This document shows positions 54,214 to 62,748 of a DNA stretch of 64,000 nt, one piece after another; the stretch's first letter is position 1, and each line of letters begins with the position of its first letter. The stretch is from the NCBI GenBank assembly GCA_035284745.1, contig JAYKIL010000012.1:103077-167076 (forward strand). The letters are read 5' to 3'. Position numbers and translations under genes: made by a program. This DNA is from JAYKJB01 sp035284745 [NCBI: Candidatus Sericytochromatia bacterium]. GTDB lineage: Bacteria > Cyanobacteriota > Sericytochromatia > S15B-MN24. The notes beneath the pieces are model-generated. The model searched no databases. It saw only the letters and a list, made by a program, of their open reading frames with translations, and was not told where the DNA came from.

Positions 54214-56047
54214 GTTGCAACACCTCGAACAAAGCGTCCGCAACGCGCAGGGGCAAACCGGAGTCACGCTGTAATTCCTCTCGGGAAAGGCGGCGCAGAG
54301 CACTGACCGAACCGAAGCGCTTGAGTAAATTGCGTTTTCTTACAGGGCCCAGTCCTTCAACCTCGTCCAAGACCGAATGAAGCATCCGTTGACCGCGCAG
54401 TTGGCGCTGAAAAGTCACAGCAAAACGATGGGCTTCATCGCGGACCTGTTGTATCAGATGAAGCGCGGGTGAATCAGGTGTCAGACGTAAAGGCTCCCAT
54501 TCATCCAATGCATCGGGACGGGGCAAGAAAACTTCCTCCTCACGCTTCGCCAGGCCAAAAATGGGAGGGCACTCCACCCCTGCGCGTGCCAGGCCTTCCA
54601 GAGCCGCATTCAACTGTCCTTTGCCCCCATCAATGATGACCAGGTCGGGCGAAGGCCAGTCACCGGTGGCACTTCTTCGAAAGCGACGTTCTATCACCTC
54701 ACGCATTGAGGCGAAATCATCGTTGTCGGTGACGTGCTTCAACTTAAAGCGACGATATTCAGCTTTGCAAGGACGTCCTCCGACAAACACCACCATCGAG
54801 GCCACGATATCCGTTCCCCCCAGGTGAGAAATATCGAAGGCCTCTATCCGTTGGGGGGCGGCAGACAACTCCAACACCCGTGCCAGTTCTGCCGGCCCGC
54901 TCACCGCCGCTTGGCGTGACTCCGACAAAGCAACCAAGGCCAAACGCTTCAATTCCTGGTCTGCGTTCCGCTGCACCAAATCAAGCAAATCTCGCTTCGC
55001 CCCCCGCTGAGGAACAACCAAGGCGACTTTCAGGCCACGACGCTCAGAGAGCCACTGCCCGAGAGCACTCGCACCCTCAAGGGCCACAGGCAGAATAACC
55101 TCTCGCGGCAGGTTGTCCGTCCGTGCGTAGTATTGAGACAAGAATGCCTCCAAAAGGTCTTCGGCAGACTCTCCTTCAGCCGGCATTGTGAATACCATGC
55201 GACCTATCACTTTCCCCTGTCGCACCTGGAAAACCTGAAATACAGCCCGGCTATCGTCCAGAGCATAAGCAATTCCATCCTGTTCGTCCTCCGGGTGCCC
55301 CACCACCTTTTGCCTCTGCCGGAACGAATCCAACGCCGACAACTGGTCACGCAAAGCCGCGGCCCGCTCAAAATCAAGCGCATCTGCCGCGCCCTGCATC
55401 TCACGCTTTAATCGGCCCACGATGCGGTCGTGACGACCCTCGAGAAAATGTCCAACATCCTCCACCAACTCTTGATAGACGCTCGGTTGGACCAAACCTT
55501 GGCACGGCCCCAAGCATCTCCCCAAATGGTAATTCAAGCACACGCGGTCGCGAAATTGCGGCGTGCGACGCTTGCGCAAAGGAAAATGTTTCTGAATGAA
55601 GTGGTAAGCCTGTTGCAGGCCTGTTCCATCCGGATAGGGCCCGAAATAGCGCGCCCCATCGTCCAGCCGCTGACGAACAATCGTGAGGCGGGGGAAATTT
55701 TCCTGCGCAGACAATTTCAAAAAGGGGTAGCTTTTGTCGTCTTTCAACAACGCATTAAAATAGGGGCGATACTGCTTGATCAGGTTACATTCAAGCACCA
55801 AAGCCTCCACCTCGTTACGTGTGGTAATCGTTTCGAGGTCGGCCACGCGCGATACCATCAAGCGTATTTTGGGGCTGAGCGACTTGGCGGACTGAAAATA
55901 CTGTCTGACGCGGTTTCTCAGGACCACCGCCTTGCCCACATATAACAAGGTACCGGACTCATCCCGCATCAGATAAACACCCGGCGCAGTGGGCAGTGTA
56001 TCCAGCCGTTGCTGTAGACCAGCGGATAAAGCGCGCGAGACGGTCAT
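54206..56047 (-). CDS. uvrC: Excinuclease ABC subunit C
   Basis: The dual-incision nuclease of nucleotide excision repair. The 613-residue protein has an N-terminal GIY-YIG domain (GVYLMRDESGTLLYVGKAVV), a UVR motif (about 200-240), the RNase-H-like C-terminal nuclease (FDISHLGGTDIVASMVVF and VIIDGGKGQLNAA), and a terminal helix-hairpin-helix (EGLGPVRKRNLLKRFGS). It is full length. The M23 gene overlaps its 3' end by 8 bp. Confidence 0.97.
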   Translation of the reverse strand: MTVSRALSAGLQQRLDTLPTAPGVYLMRDESGTLLYVGKAVVLRNRVRQYFQSAKSLSPKIRLMVSRVADLETITTRNEVEALVLECNLIKQYRPYFNALLKDDKSYPFLKLSAQENFPRLTIVRQRLDDGARYFGPYPDGTGLQQAYHFIQKHFPLRKRRTPQFRDRVCLNYHLGRCLGPCQGLVQPSVYQELVEDVGHFLEGRHDRIVGRLKREMQGAADALDFERAAALRDQLSALDSFRQRQKVVGHPEDEQDGIAYALDDSRAVFQVFQVRQGKVIGRMVFTMPAEGESAEDLLEAFLSQYYARTDNLPREVILPVALEGASALGQWLSERRGLKVALVVPQRGAKRDLLDLVQRNADQELKRLALVALSESRQAAVSGPAELARVLELSAAPQRIEAFDISHLGGTDIVASMVVFVGGRPCKAEYRRFKLKHVTDNDDFASMREVIERRFRRSATGDWPSPDLVIIDGGKGQLNAALEGLARAGVECPPIFGLAKREEEVFLPRPDALDEWEPLRLTPDSPALHLIQQVRDEAHRFAVTFQRQLRGQRMLHSVLDEVEGLGPVRKRNLLKRFGSVSALRRLSREELQRDSGLPLRVADALFEVLQHA

Positions 56048-56477
56048 AACCCCAAAAACCCATCTAAATCAGTGCGACCCAAGCGCAAACTGGCTCATCG
56101 TTGTGGCACAAAGAATCATTCTACACGACCCCTCAAGCGGGATGCACACCTTCGCGGGAGGAGACAAGCCCGTCAGAAACAAGCCCCTCGACCAGCCCCC
56201 AGATTCTGAACTGGGTTGCCCTCAATTTAGATCAAACAGATTCGCCATACCACCGCGACAAGCGGCGAGGGCGAGGGTCATTATCACCACGCCTACGGCC
56301 CGGCCCCAGTGAATCAAAAGCTTCATATCATCCACTCCTTAAATCCTGCGGATTGCATGCCCATTCGCACAGACACACCCACCGCTCAAGCGTCATGATG
56401 CAGTAGGCACAAGCCTCCTTCAGTGTGCCTCACCACGTGTCGAACAGAAACTCAGTTCCCTTCGTTCAGGTATCACG
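56048..56477. other. Divergent spacer between uvrC and yaaR-like gene
   Basis: A 430-bp gap with no long gene. It contains a 34-codon minus-strand lipoprotein gene (56222-56326) and must hold the promoters of uvrC and the plus-strand YaaR-like gene, none of which I can define with confidence. Confidence 0.5.
56222..56326 (-). CDS. 34-residue small lipoprotein
   Basis: A short gene with AAGGAG (56335-56340) exactly eight bases before the ATG. The product begins MKLLIHWGRAVGVVIMTLAL and continues AACRGGMANLFDLN. Basic N-terminus, hydrophobic core and lipobox LAAC (Cys at about 23) make a complete lipoprotein signal, leaving a mature peptide of only about 12 residues. This is entericidin-like in form, though not by recognised homology. 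Confidence 0.6.
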   Translation of the reverse strand: MKLLIHWGRAVGVVIMTLALAACRGGMANLFDLN

Positions 56478-56921
56478 ATGCTCAGCGCTGTCGATCTCGC
56501 CGCTCACCCCGCTATTCCCGCGCCCCGTGCGTCAGAGGGAAATGTTCCGGCCGCGGAGGTGAATGGTGCAAAATTTGCGACCCAGATGCAAACGGCCCGT
56601 CACACCCTTTCGCAAGCCACGATGGTCGCAGTGCTCGCGGAAATCGAAGAACAGGGCAAACGCCTGCGCCGACATCCCGTAGCAGGTGAGGTGGCACGTT
56701 ACCGGGAACTGGTCGGAAAATTTCTCAAGGAGGCCAGCGAACAATTCTCAGGCGCGGAACAACACACGGACCGTCGAAATCGGGTATTCACACTGATACG
56801 TGAGGTGGATCAACAGCTGGCGGAACTGACTCAGATGCTTCTGAACGGTCAAAGCAAGCCTTTGGAACTCCTCGAAAAACTAGAAGCCATTCGCGGAATG
56901 CTGGTGGATCTCCTGATATAG
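56478..56921 (+). CDS. YaaR family protein (DUF327)
   Basis: A 147-residue helical protein. The C-terminal two-thirds, with LIREVDQQLAELTQMLLNG and the closing LLEKLEAIRGMLVDLLI, match DUF327/YaaR, best known from Firmicutes next to replication genes; function unknown. The first 30 residues are Ala/Pro-rich and variable. It ends 14 bp before the convergent selD stop. Confidence 0.85.
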   Translation: MLSAVDLAAHPAIPAPRASEGNVPAAEVNGAKFATQMQTARHTLSQATMVAVLAEIEEQGKRLRRHPVAGEVARYRELVGKFLKEASEQFSGAEQHTDRRNRVFTLIREVDQQLAELTQMLLNGQSKPLELLEKLEAIRGMLVDLLI

Positions 56922-56935
56922 GCCACCAAAGAGGG

Positions 56936-57985
56936 TCAGCCTGTCACCCGCAATCGATCACCCGCTACGAGGCGACCAATCTCCCACGCAGAGACCCCCG
57001 CCGCCCGCAAAGCGCGGTGAACCCCCTCCGCGTCGTCAGAAGCGACCGCCATCAAAAGCCCGCCGCTCGTTTGGGCATCGGCCAATATCAACATCCGGGG
57101 ACGGTCCAATTCCGCAGCCACGTCTAAGTGGGGTAACACGTAGTCTAGATTACGTTCGCTGCCGCCCGGAACTTCCTCGGCCGACGCCAATTCCGCGACC
57201 CCCGAAAAGATGGGAACGGCGGCCCAGCTAATTTCAGCGCCAACGCCTGACGCACGACACATCTCCCAGAGGTGCCCGAGCAGACCAAAGCCTGTGACAT
57301 CGGTACAGGCGTGAGCCCCCCGTTTGCTCAGCACTGCCCCGGCCGACTTGTTGAGGCTCATCATCGATTCGATGGCCGGGAGGGCTTGTTCCACCGTCCA
57401 TACGCCGTGCTTGAGGGCCGTCGTGACGATTCCTGTGCCGATGGGCTTCGTCAGAATCAGGCGATCCCCGGGTCGCCCCCCTGAGTTGGTCAGAAGCCTT
57501 CGGGGGTGAACCGAGCCTGTCACAGCCATCCCATATTTCGGAATCGGGTCATCAATGGTGTGCCCCCCCAAAACGGCCACCCCGGCCTCTGCGGCAGCAT
57601 CCGCCCCGCCACGCAATATCGCCGCTACGACGTCAGGCGGCATCGTGCGCGCAGGAAAAGCAAAAATGTTCAAGGCCGTCAGGGGCTGCGCTCCCATCGC
57701 GTATAAGTCAGACAGCGCGTTGGCCGCTGCAATCGCCCCAAACTGATAAGGGTCATCCACCATCGGAGTAAAGAAGTCAACGGTCTGCGCGAGGGCCAAC
57801 TCCGGTGAAAGTTGAAAGACGCCTGCATCATCACAGGTATCGAAACCCACGAGAACCCGGGGGTCTCGGACCGTTTGCAATTGACCCAAAACTTGGGCCA
57901 GTTGACCAGGGGCCACTTTAGACGCTCAGCCCGCTGTTTGCGACAAGGCCGTCAGGCGAAACACTTCTTCACGAGAATGAGACAC
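56936..57985 (-). CDS. selD: Selenide, water dikinase, predicted selenoprotein (UGA = Sec20)
   Basis: Makes selenophosphate from selenide and ATP for selenocysteine and selenouridine synthesis. Read from GTG 57985 the protein has 349 residues, the normal SelD length, only if the in-frame TGA at 57926-57928 is read as selenocysteine. The N-terminus then runs EEVFRLTALSQTAG-U-ASKVAPGQLAQVL, matching the family pattern RLT..S..AG[C/U].CK..PG. Sec20 is the catalytic Cys position (Cys17 of E. coli SelD) and Lys23 is the essential Lys. The second Cys of the family is Ser22. The ATP-binding core follows (VGFDTCDDAGVFQL, TVDFFTPMVDDPYQFG, ANALSDLYAMG). Without readthrough the gene would begin at GTG 57916 and lose the active site. 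It lies 12 bp after an FlK-like gene. Confidence 0.9.
57896..57928 (-). promoter_or_regulatory. Candidate bacterial SECIS hairpin after the selD UGA
   Basis: Eleven bases past the UGA (57926-57928) a GGCC stem (57911-57914 with 57896-57899) encloses an 11-base loop containing TGGTCA. Position and a loop GGU resemble the E. coli fdhF SECIS, but the stem is only 4 bp. Confidence 0.4.
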
Positions 57986-57997
57986 AGAAACCGCCGC

Positions 57998-58402
57998 TCA
58001 GCTCTTGGGCTTCTTCAGCATCAGTTTGTTCATAAAGCCCTCCGCGTCAACAACAAACCGCTCGTGAGAGCCCTCCCCAATTTTTTCCCGCTCGTCATAG
58101 ACAACCACTTTGAACTCGAGGCGCCGTCCCTCTACGCTCACGACAACAGCTTCAGCCGAAACATTGTGTCCGACAGGGCTCGCGGCCAGATGCTTCAATG
58201 AAAGCCCCATGCCCACGGTGGTCGTACCCAAGGGCAAAAACGACTGCAATGCCTGGACGGCGGCCTGCTCAGCTAGAATTGCCATCGCCGGCGTTGCAAA
58301 GATAGGCAGAGTCCCGCTTCCAATCGCGACCGCGGTATTTTCGGTTCCGACAATGGTAGAAGCACTGCCTCGAATGCCCAGCAGGTGATCCATCTCCACC
58401 AT
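57998..58402 (-). CDS. FlK-like hotdog thioesterase
   Basis: A 134-residue hotdog protein of the fluoroacetyl-CoA thioesterase (FlK) type. VGTENTAVAIGSGTLPIFAT and PAMAILAEQAA hold the Thr and Glu equivalents, HLAASPVGHNV the catalytic His, and IGEGSHERFVVD the end of the fold. Most such relatives are general acyl-CoA thioesterases with unknown substrate. The start is ATG 58402, with AGGAGG seven bases upstream. selD follows after 12 bp. Confidence 0.9.
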   Translation of the reverse strand: MVEMDHLLGIRGSASTIVGTENTAVAIGSGTLPIFATPAMAILAEQAAVQALQSFLPLGTTTVGMGLSLKHLAASPVGHNVSAEAVVVSVEGRRLEFKVVVYDEREKIGEGSHERFVVDAEGFMNKLMLKKPKS

Positions 58403-58594
58403 CAAAAGCCCTCCTCACGGATTCCGTCACACACGCCGTTGACCCTCTCGGAAAAAAGAAAGGACCGCAGCCGCCTCTGGTCCACGCAGTGTCGCCAAAG
58501 GCACGGATGACAGTTTAACACGTCCAGGCGGGAGGCTTGCGCCCTTCTCTGCTCAGAATTGTTGTCACAAGCGGCATCACAGAAATGGCGTTTT

Positions 58595-59848
58595 TCACAC
58601 GTCTGGCTCGTGTTGCAATGAATCCAAGGTAATCAGACGCTGACGACCCTTTTGCGCGGAGTCCACGACCCATAAGCCCTCGGGATGTTCGAACAATTGA
58701 TACCGCCGGTGCAAGGTTCCTAACCACCGCATACCGGGCCCAAGCGGGCCGTGCTCGCCGTGAAATTCCGTCAGCGAATTCGGGCCGTTCGCTTGGGCGT
58801 CGAGGGCATATTCGGAGAAGGTGTCAGGGGCAATGCTTTCTGGGCGATAGTCTACAGGTGTCCAGTGTTGCGCAAAAGCGATTCGTAACGCATCCAGAAG
58901 CAATAAAAATACGCGTTGGCTCTGGCCCAAACGCACCTCTTTTTTGGCGGGATGAACATTGATATCCACCGTCGCCGGGTCCAACTGTAAAAATAAAAAC
59001 AGGGTCGGATAACGGCCAGGCTGCAACCATTCGCCGTACGCCTCGTCGACCGCCTTGTTAAGCAAAGGGTGGCGAACCCAACGCTGGTTCACAAAAAAGA
59101 ACTGACGCGACCGATCCGCCCGCAATTCGTCTGGGCGGGACGCCAAACCAACGATTCGTCCACTCGGACCCTCGTGGTGGATGGGAAGCAATCCCTGCGC
59201 GGCGGTATCGCCATACAAGGCAGCAACCGCTTCATCCAGAGAGGTGCGCCCCGGCGTTGACAACGCCTCTTTTCCATTCACGCGAAGCTGAAATGAGACC
59301 TCGGGGTAACACAACGCAAGTCCCAGAATCATATCGTGAATATGGCCTTGCTCCGTCGCGGGCGCACGCAGAAACTTTAAACGAGCGGGCGTATTGAAAA
59401 ACAAGCGACTGACGGTGATCGCCGTTCCGAAGGGACACCCTGCCGGCAAGACCGTCGGTTCACTCCCCCCCTCGACCAGCACCCGCGTGCCACGGTCCTG
59501 CCCCTGCCGTCTCGTCAAACACTCCACGTGCGCAATGGAGGCGACGGATGCCAACGCCTCGCCCCGGAAGCCCAAGGTGAGCAATTGGAACAATTCATCT
59601 GCGTTGCGCAATTTACTGGTGGCAAAGCGCTCAAACGCCAGCAAGGCATCGGACTCATCCATGCCCTCACCATCGTCAACCACGCGAAGGAAGCGTCCCC
59701 CCTCCTCAACTTCTACCACCACCCGGCGAGCTCCCGCATCCAGCGAATTCTCGACCAATTCTTTAACGACGGAGCTTGGGCGCTCAATCACCTCTCCTGC
59801 GGCAATTTGATTGGCTACGTGCAATGGCAGGCGCTGGATTTTGGGCAT
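58595..59848 (-). CDS. mutL: DNA mismatch repair protein MutL, C-terminal domain missing
   Basis: The N-terminal GHKL ATPase is intact: IAAGEVIERPSSVVKELVEN, DDGEGM and TLGFRGEALASVASIA. The transducer domain follows (FFFVNQRWVRHPLL, VDINVHPAKKEVR). MutL normally has a C-terminal dimerisation domain of about 180 residues. Here that domain only begins (LGTLHRRYQLFEHPEGLWVV, then DSAQKGRQRLITLDSLQ where LIDQHA--E is expected) and the frame stops after 417 residues. No continuation is seen in other frames before the next gene. The ATG has TGAGGTC six bases upstream. Divergent from the P-type ATPase. Confidence 0.92.
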   Translation of the reverse strand: MPKIQRLPLHVANQIAAGEVIERPSSVVKELVENSLDAGARRVVVEVEEGGRFLRVVDDGEGMDESDALLAFERFATSKLRNADELFQLLTLGFRGEALASVASIAHVECLTRRQGQDRGTRVLVEGGSEPTVLPAGCPFGTAITVSRLFFNTPARLKFLRAPATEQGHIHDMILGLALCYPEVSFQLRVNGKEALSTPGRTSLDEAVAALYGDTAAQGLLPIHHEGPSGRIVGLASRPDELRADRSRQFFFVNQRWVRHPLLNKAVDEAYGEWLQPGRYPTLFLFLQLDPATVDINVHPAKKEVRLGQSQRVFLLLLDALRIAFAQHWTPVDYRPESIAPDTFSEYALDAQANGPNSLTEFHGEHGPLGPGMRWLGTLHRRYQLFEHPEGLWVVDSAQKGRQRLITLDSLQHEPDV

Positions 59849-59949
59849 CTTGACCTCAGAGTACCATAACAGCGCCGTTGTTCTTGGCAAACAGCGCGTG
59901 GCATGCTGCCCAGAAAAGAGACACTGGGTCCTGCGAGGAAACCACGCCA

Positions 59950-62667
59950 ATGGAAATCCAAGCTTGGCATACACTGGCGCCTGAGGAGGTTGCACGCGTA
60001 TGGGAATCACCTTCCAGCGGATTGAGTGAGGAAGAAGCCCAATCCCGTTTGCTGCGTTATGGCGCCAATCGTCTCCCGGGGCGCAAGCAAACAAACTGGC
60101 TGAAACGCTTTGCGTTGCAGTTTCACAATCCACTGATTTACGTCTTGCTGGGCGCCAGTGTGCTGTCCGGTCTCCTCAATCACTGGGTCGACACCGGGGT
60201 TATTTTGGCGGTGGTCCTCGTGAATGCGATGATTGGGGTGATTCACGAAGGAAAGGCCGAAAATTCTCTGGAAGCCATCCGGCGGATGAACGACCCACAA
60301 GCCACGGTCCGGAGAAACAACAGGCGCAAACGCATTCCGGCTGAAGAGTTGGTCGTGGGTGACAGGCTCTATATTGAAGCCGGCGACCGAGTGGCGGCCG
60401 ATATACGGTTGGTTGAGACCCACCAACTTCGTATTGTCGAGGCGATATTGACAGGCGAATCACTCCCTGTCAGTAAGGACGCGCTTTCAGCGCCAGCAGA
60501 GGCCGCTTTAGGTGAGCGCAGCGGAATGGCTTTCTCCGGCACCTTGGTCGCGGCAGGCACGGGCATCGGCATTGTGGTGGCAACGGCTGAAAAAACTGAA
60601 ATGGGAACCATCAGTCGCTTGCTGCGCGAGGTGGTTGAATTGCAAACCCCTCTGACCCGACAAATGGAACAATTCGCCCGAAGAGTCACCGGCTTCATCC
60701 TTCTTTTCTCTGTGCTGATATTCACCTTCGCTGTTTTTGTCCGTCACTACCAGTGGGATGAAGCGTTCATGATTGTCGTAGGCCTCGCCGTCGCAGCGAT
60801 TCCAGAAGGACTCCCTGCGGTTGTGACCATCACATTGGCGGTGGGCGTGCAGCGTATGGCCGCGCGCCACGCCATTGTTCGGAACCTGCCATCTGTCGAA
60901 ACCCTGGGTTCGGTGTCCATCATTTGTTCAGACAAGACAGGAACGCTCACCCGCAACGAAATGATGGTACAAGCGGTTGCGACGCACGAGGCATTCTTCA
61001 CCCTGGAAGGACAGGGATATGAACCCTCTGGGCGAATTTTGCGAGATGGGGAAACAGTGACGGAGGACCCCACCCTGTCGGCTTTGGCACGCGCCGCACT
61101 GCTCTGCAACGACGCAGATGTTGCCCGCGAACCCGAGGGCTGGAAGGCCCACGGAGACCCTATGGAAGCAGCACTGGTGATATTTGCGCGCAAAGCGGGT
61201 CTCGACCCTGTCCGTGTGCGAGAGGCCCACCCACGCACCGGCGAGATCCCATTTAATGGCGAGCTGCAATACATGCTCACCTGCCACACAAGCGACTCTA
61301 CGATGCACGAAATGATGGTAAAAGGCGCACCGGAACGCGTTTTCCGAATGGTACACAATGTGCTCTGCAACGGCGGCTACGCGCAGTTCGAGCCTTCTGA
61401 TTGGCTCGCCCGAACCCATACACTGGCCTCACGAGGGCTGCGTGTGCTTGCCTTCGCGACTGCGCGAAGGCCCCCCGTTCGCGGGCAGGAAGGCATATTG
61501 GACGTTGACGACTTCGCTCAAGAAGCACCGCGTGGTTTCACTTTGCTGGGTCTTGTGGGATTAATCGACCCCCCGCGAGACACAGCCAGGCAGGCCATCG
61601 CAGAGTGCACTCAAGCCGGCATTCGCGTCAAAATGATCACCGGTGATCACGCGGTGACGGCGGCCGCAGTGGCCAGGCAACTCGGCATCTCCGAAAGTCC
61701 CGTGGTCGCCCTCGGCGAAGACCTAGACGGTCTTTCTCTTGAAGAATTGGCGTTCAAGTCTCTCACAACCGACGTTTTTGCCCGCACCACCCCTGAACAT
61801 AAACTGCGCCTGGTGAAGGCCCTTCAGGCGGACGGCTCCGTCGTCGCCATGACGGGGGACGGGGTCAACGACGCCCCCGCCCTGAAGCGAGCCGATGTGG
61901 GGGTCGCGATGGGGCTTGCGGGGACAGAAGTGGCCAAAGAAGCGTCTCAAATTATCCTGACCGATGACAACTTTGCCTCGATTGTCTCCGCTGTCCGTGA
62001 AGGCCGAACGGTATACGACAACATCAAGAAGGTTATTGCATGGACCCTGCCCACGAATGGGGGGGAGACTTTTGCCATTCTGGGGGCCTTGACGCTCGGC
62101 TTGGCTTTACCCGTCACACCCGTTCAGATTCTTTGGATTAACCTCATCACGGCAGTCGCCCTGGGCCTGACACTGGCGTTTGACCCAGGCGCAAGCGATG
62201 TCATGACCCGTCCTCCTCGCCCGAACCACTCATCACTGCTCGATCGCAGACTCTTTGGTCAAACCCTATTACTTTGCGGATTATTCACAATCGGGGTGTT
62301 CTCTGTCTATTTTGGCGTTCTTCAACGGGGGGGCAGCCTCGAATTGGCCCGCACCTTGGTCGTCCATACCCTGGTGTGGATGGAAATTGGGTATTTGCTT
62401 AGCGTTCGCCTCACCCCCCTCGACCCTTTACAGTGGCGCGTGGCGGCGGCAACACCCGCCGTCCGCATCGGCATCGGCCTTGTTCTTATGTGTCAAGTCG
62501 CGTTTATTTACACCCCTCCACTTCAGCGTATCTTTGGCACGCTGCCTTTAACAGGGTGGCACTGGGGGGTCGCCATCGGCTGCGGTGCGATGGTCTTCGC
62601 CGTCGTGGAGGCAGAAAAGCGTTTACGCCCTCCGCGCGCCTCCGGTGGCATCAAACCACTTCTTTAA
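59950..62667 (+). CDS. P-type cation-transporting ATPase (P2 type)
   Basis: A 905-residue ion pump of the Ca2+/Na+-type (PacL/SERCA-like) subgroup. The N-terminal cation_ATPase_N helix is present. TGES (actuator; ILTGESLPVSKD), the phosphorylated Asp328 in CSDKTGTLTRNE, KGAPE and MTGDGVNDAPALKRADVG are intact. PEGLPAVVTITLAVG in membrane helix 4 is the P2 ion-site motif; the ion is probably Ca2+, but Mn2+ or other ions are possible. Ten membrane segments. ATG chosen with AGGA about ten bases upstream. Confidence 0.95.
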   Translation: MEIQAWHTLAPEEVARVWESPSSGLSEEEAQSRLLRYGANRLPGRKQTNWLKRFALQFHNPLIYVLLGASVLSGLLNHWVDTGVILAVVLVNAMIGVIHEGKAENSLEAIRRMNDPQATVRRNNRRKRIPAEELVVGDRLYIEAGDRVAADIRLVETHQLRIVEAILTGESLPVSKDALSAPAEAALGERSGMAFSGTLVAAGTGIGIVVATAEKTEMGTISRLLREVVELQTPLTRQMEQFARRVTGFILLFSVLIFTFAVFVRHYQWDEAFMIVVGLAVAAIPEGLPAVVTITLAVGVQRMAARHAIVRNLPSVETLGSVSIICSDKTGTLTRNEMMVQAVATHEAFFTLEGQGYEPSGRILRDGETVTEDPTLSALARAALLCNDADVAREPEGWKAHGDPMEAALVIFARKAGLDPVRVREAHPRTGEIPFNGELQYMLTCHTSDSTMHEMMVKGAPERVFRMVHNVLCNGGYAQFEPSDWLARTHTLASRGLRVLAFATARRPPVRGQEGILDVDDFAQEAPRGFTLLGLVGLIDPPRDTARQAIAECTQAGIRVKMITGDHAVTAAAVARQLGISESPVVALGEDLDGLSLEELAFKSLTTDVFARTTPEHKLRLVKALQADGSVVAMTGDGVNDAPALKRADVGVAMGLAGTEVAKEASQIILTDDNFASIVSAVREGRTVYDNIKKVIAWTLPTNGGETFAILGALTLGLALPVTPVQILWINLITAVALGLTLAFDPGASDVMTRPPRPNHSSLLDRRLFGQTLLLCGLFTIGVFSVYFGVLQRGGSLELARTLVVHTLVWMEIGYLLSVRLTPLDPLQWRVAAATPAVRIGIGLVLMCQVAFIYTPPLQRIFGTLPLTGWHWGVAIGCGAMVFAVVEAEKRLRPPRASGGIKPLL

Positions 62668-62684
62668 CCAAAAAACTGCACAAC

Positions 62685-62690
62685 TATAAT
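62685..62690 (+). promoter_or_regulatory. -10 element before the zinc/TM protein gene
   Basis: A perfect TATAAT just after the ATPase stop; the -35 region (TTTAAC) is weak. Confidence 0.35.
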
Positions 62691-62748
62691 CATTCCTTAG
62701 GCAAGGATCGCCCGGGAGGAAAAGATAAACGTGCTACGAGGCTGCGCG

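Noticed and set aside
58560-58600. TGA at the end of mutL as a second selenocysteine codon
   Set aside because: Further stops follow within a few codons and the sequence after the TGA does not resemble the MutL C-terminal domain.
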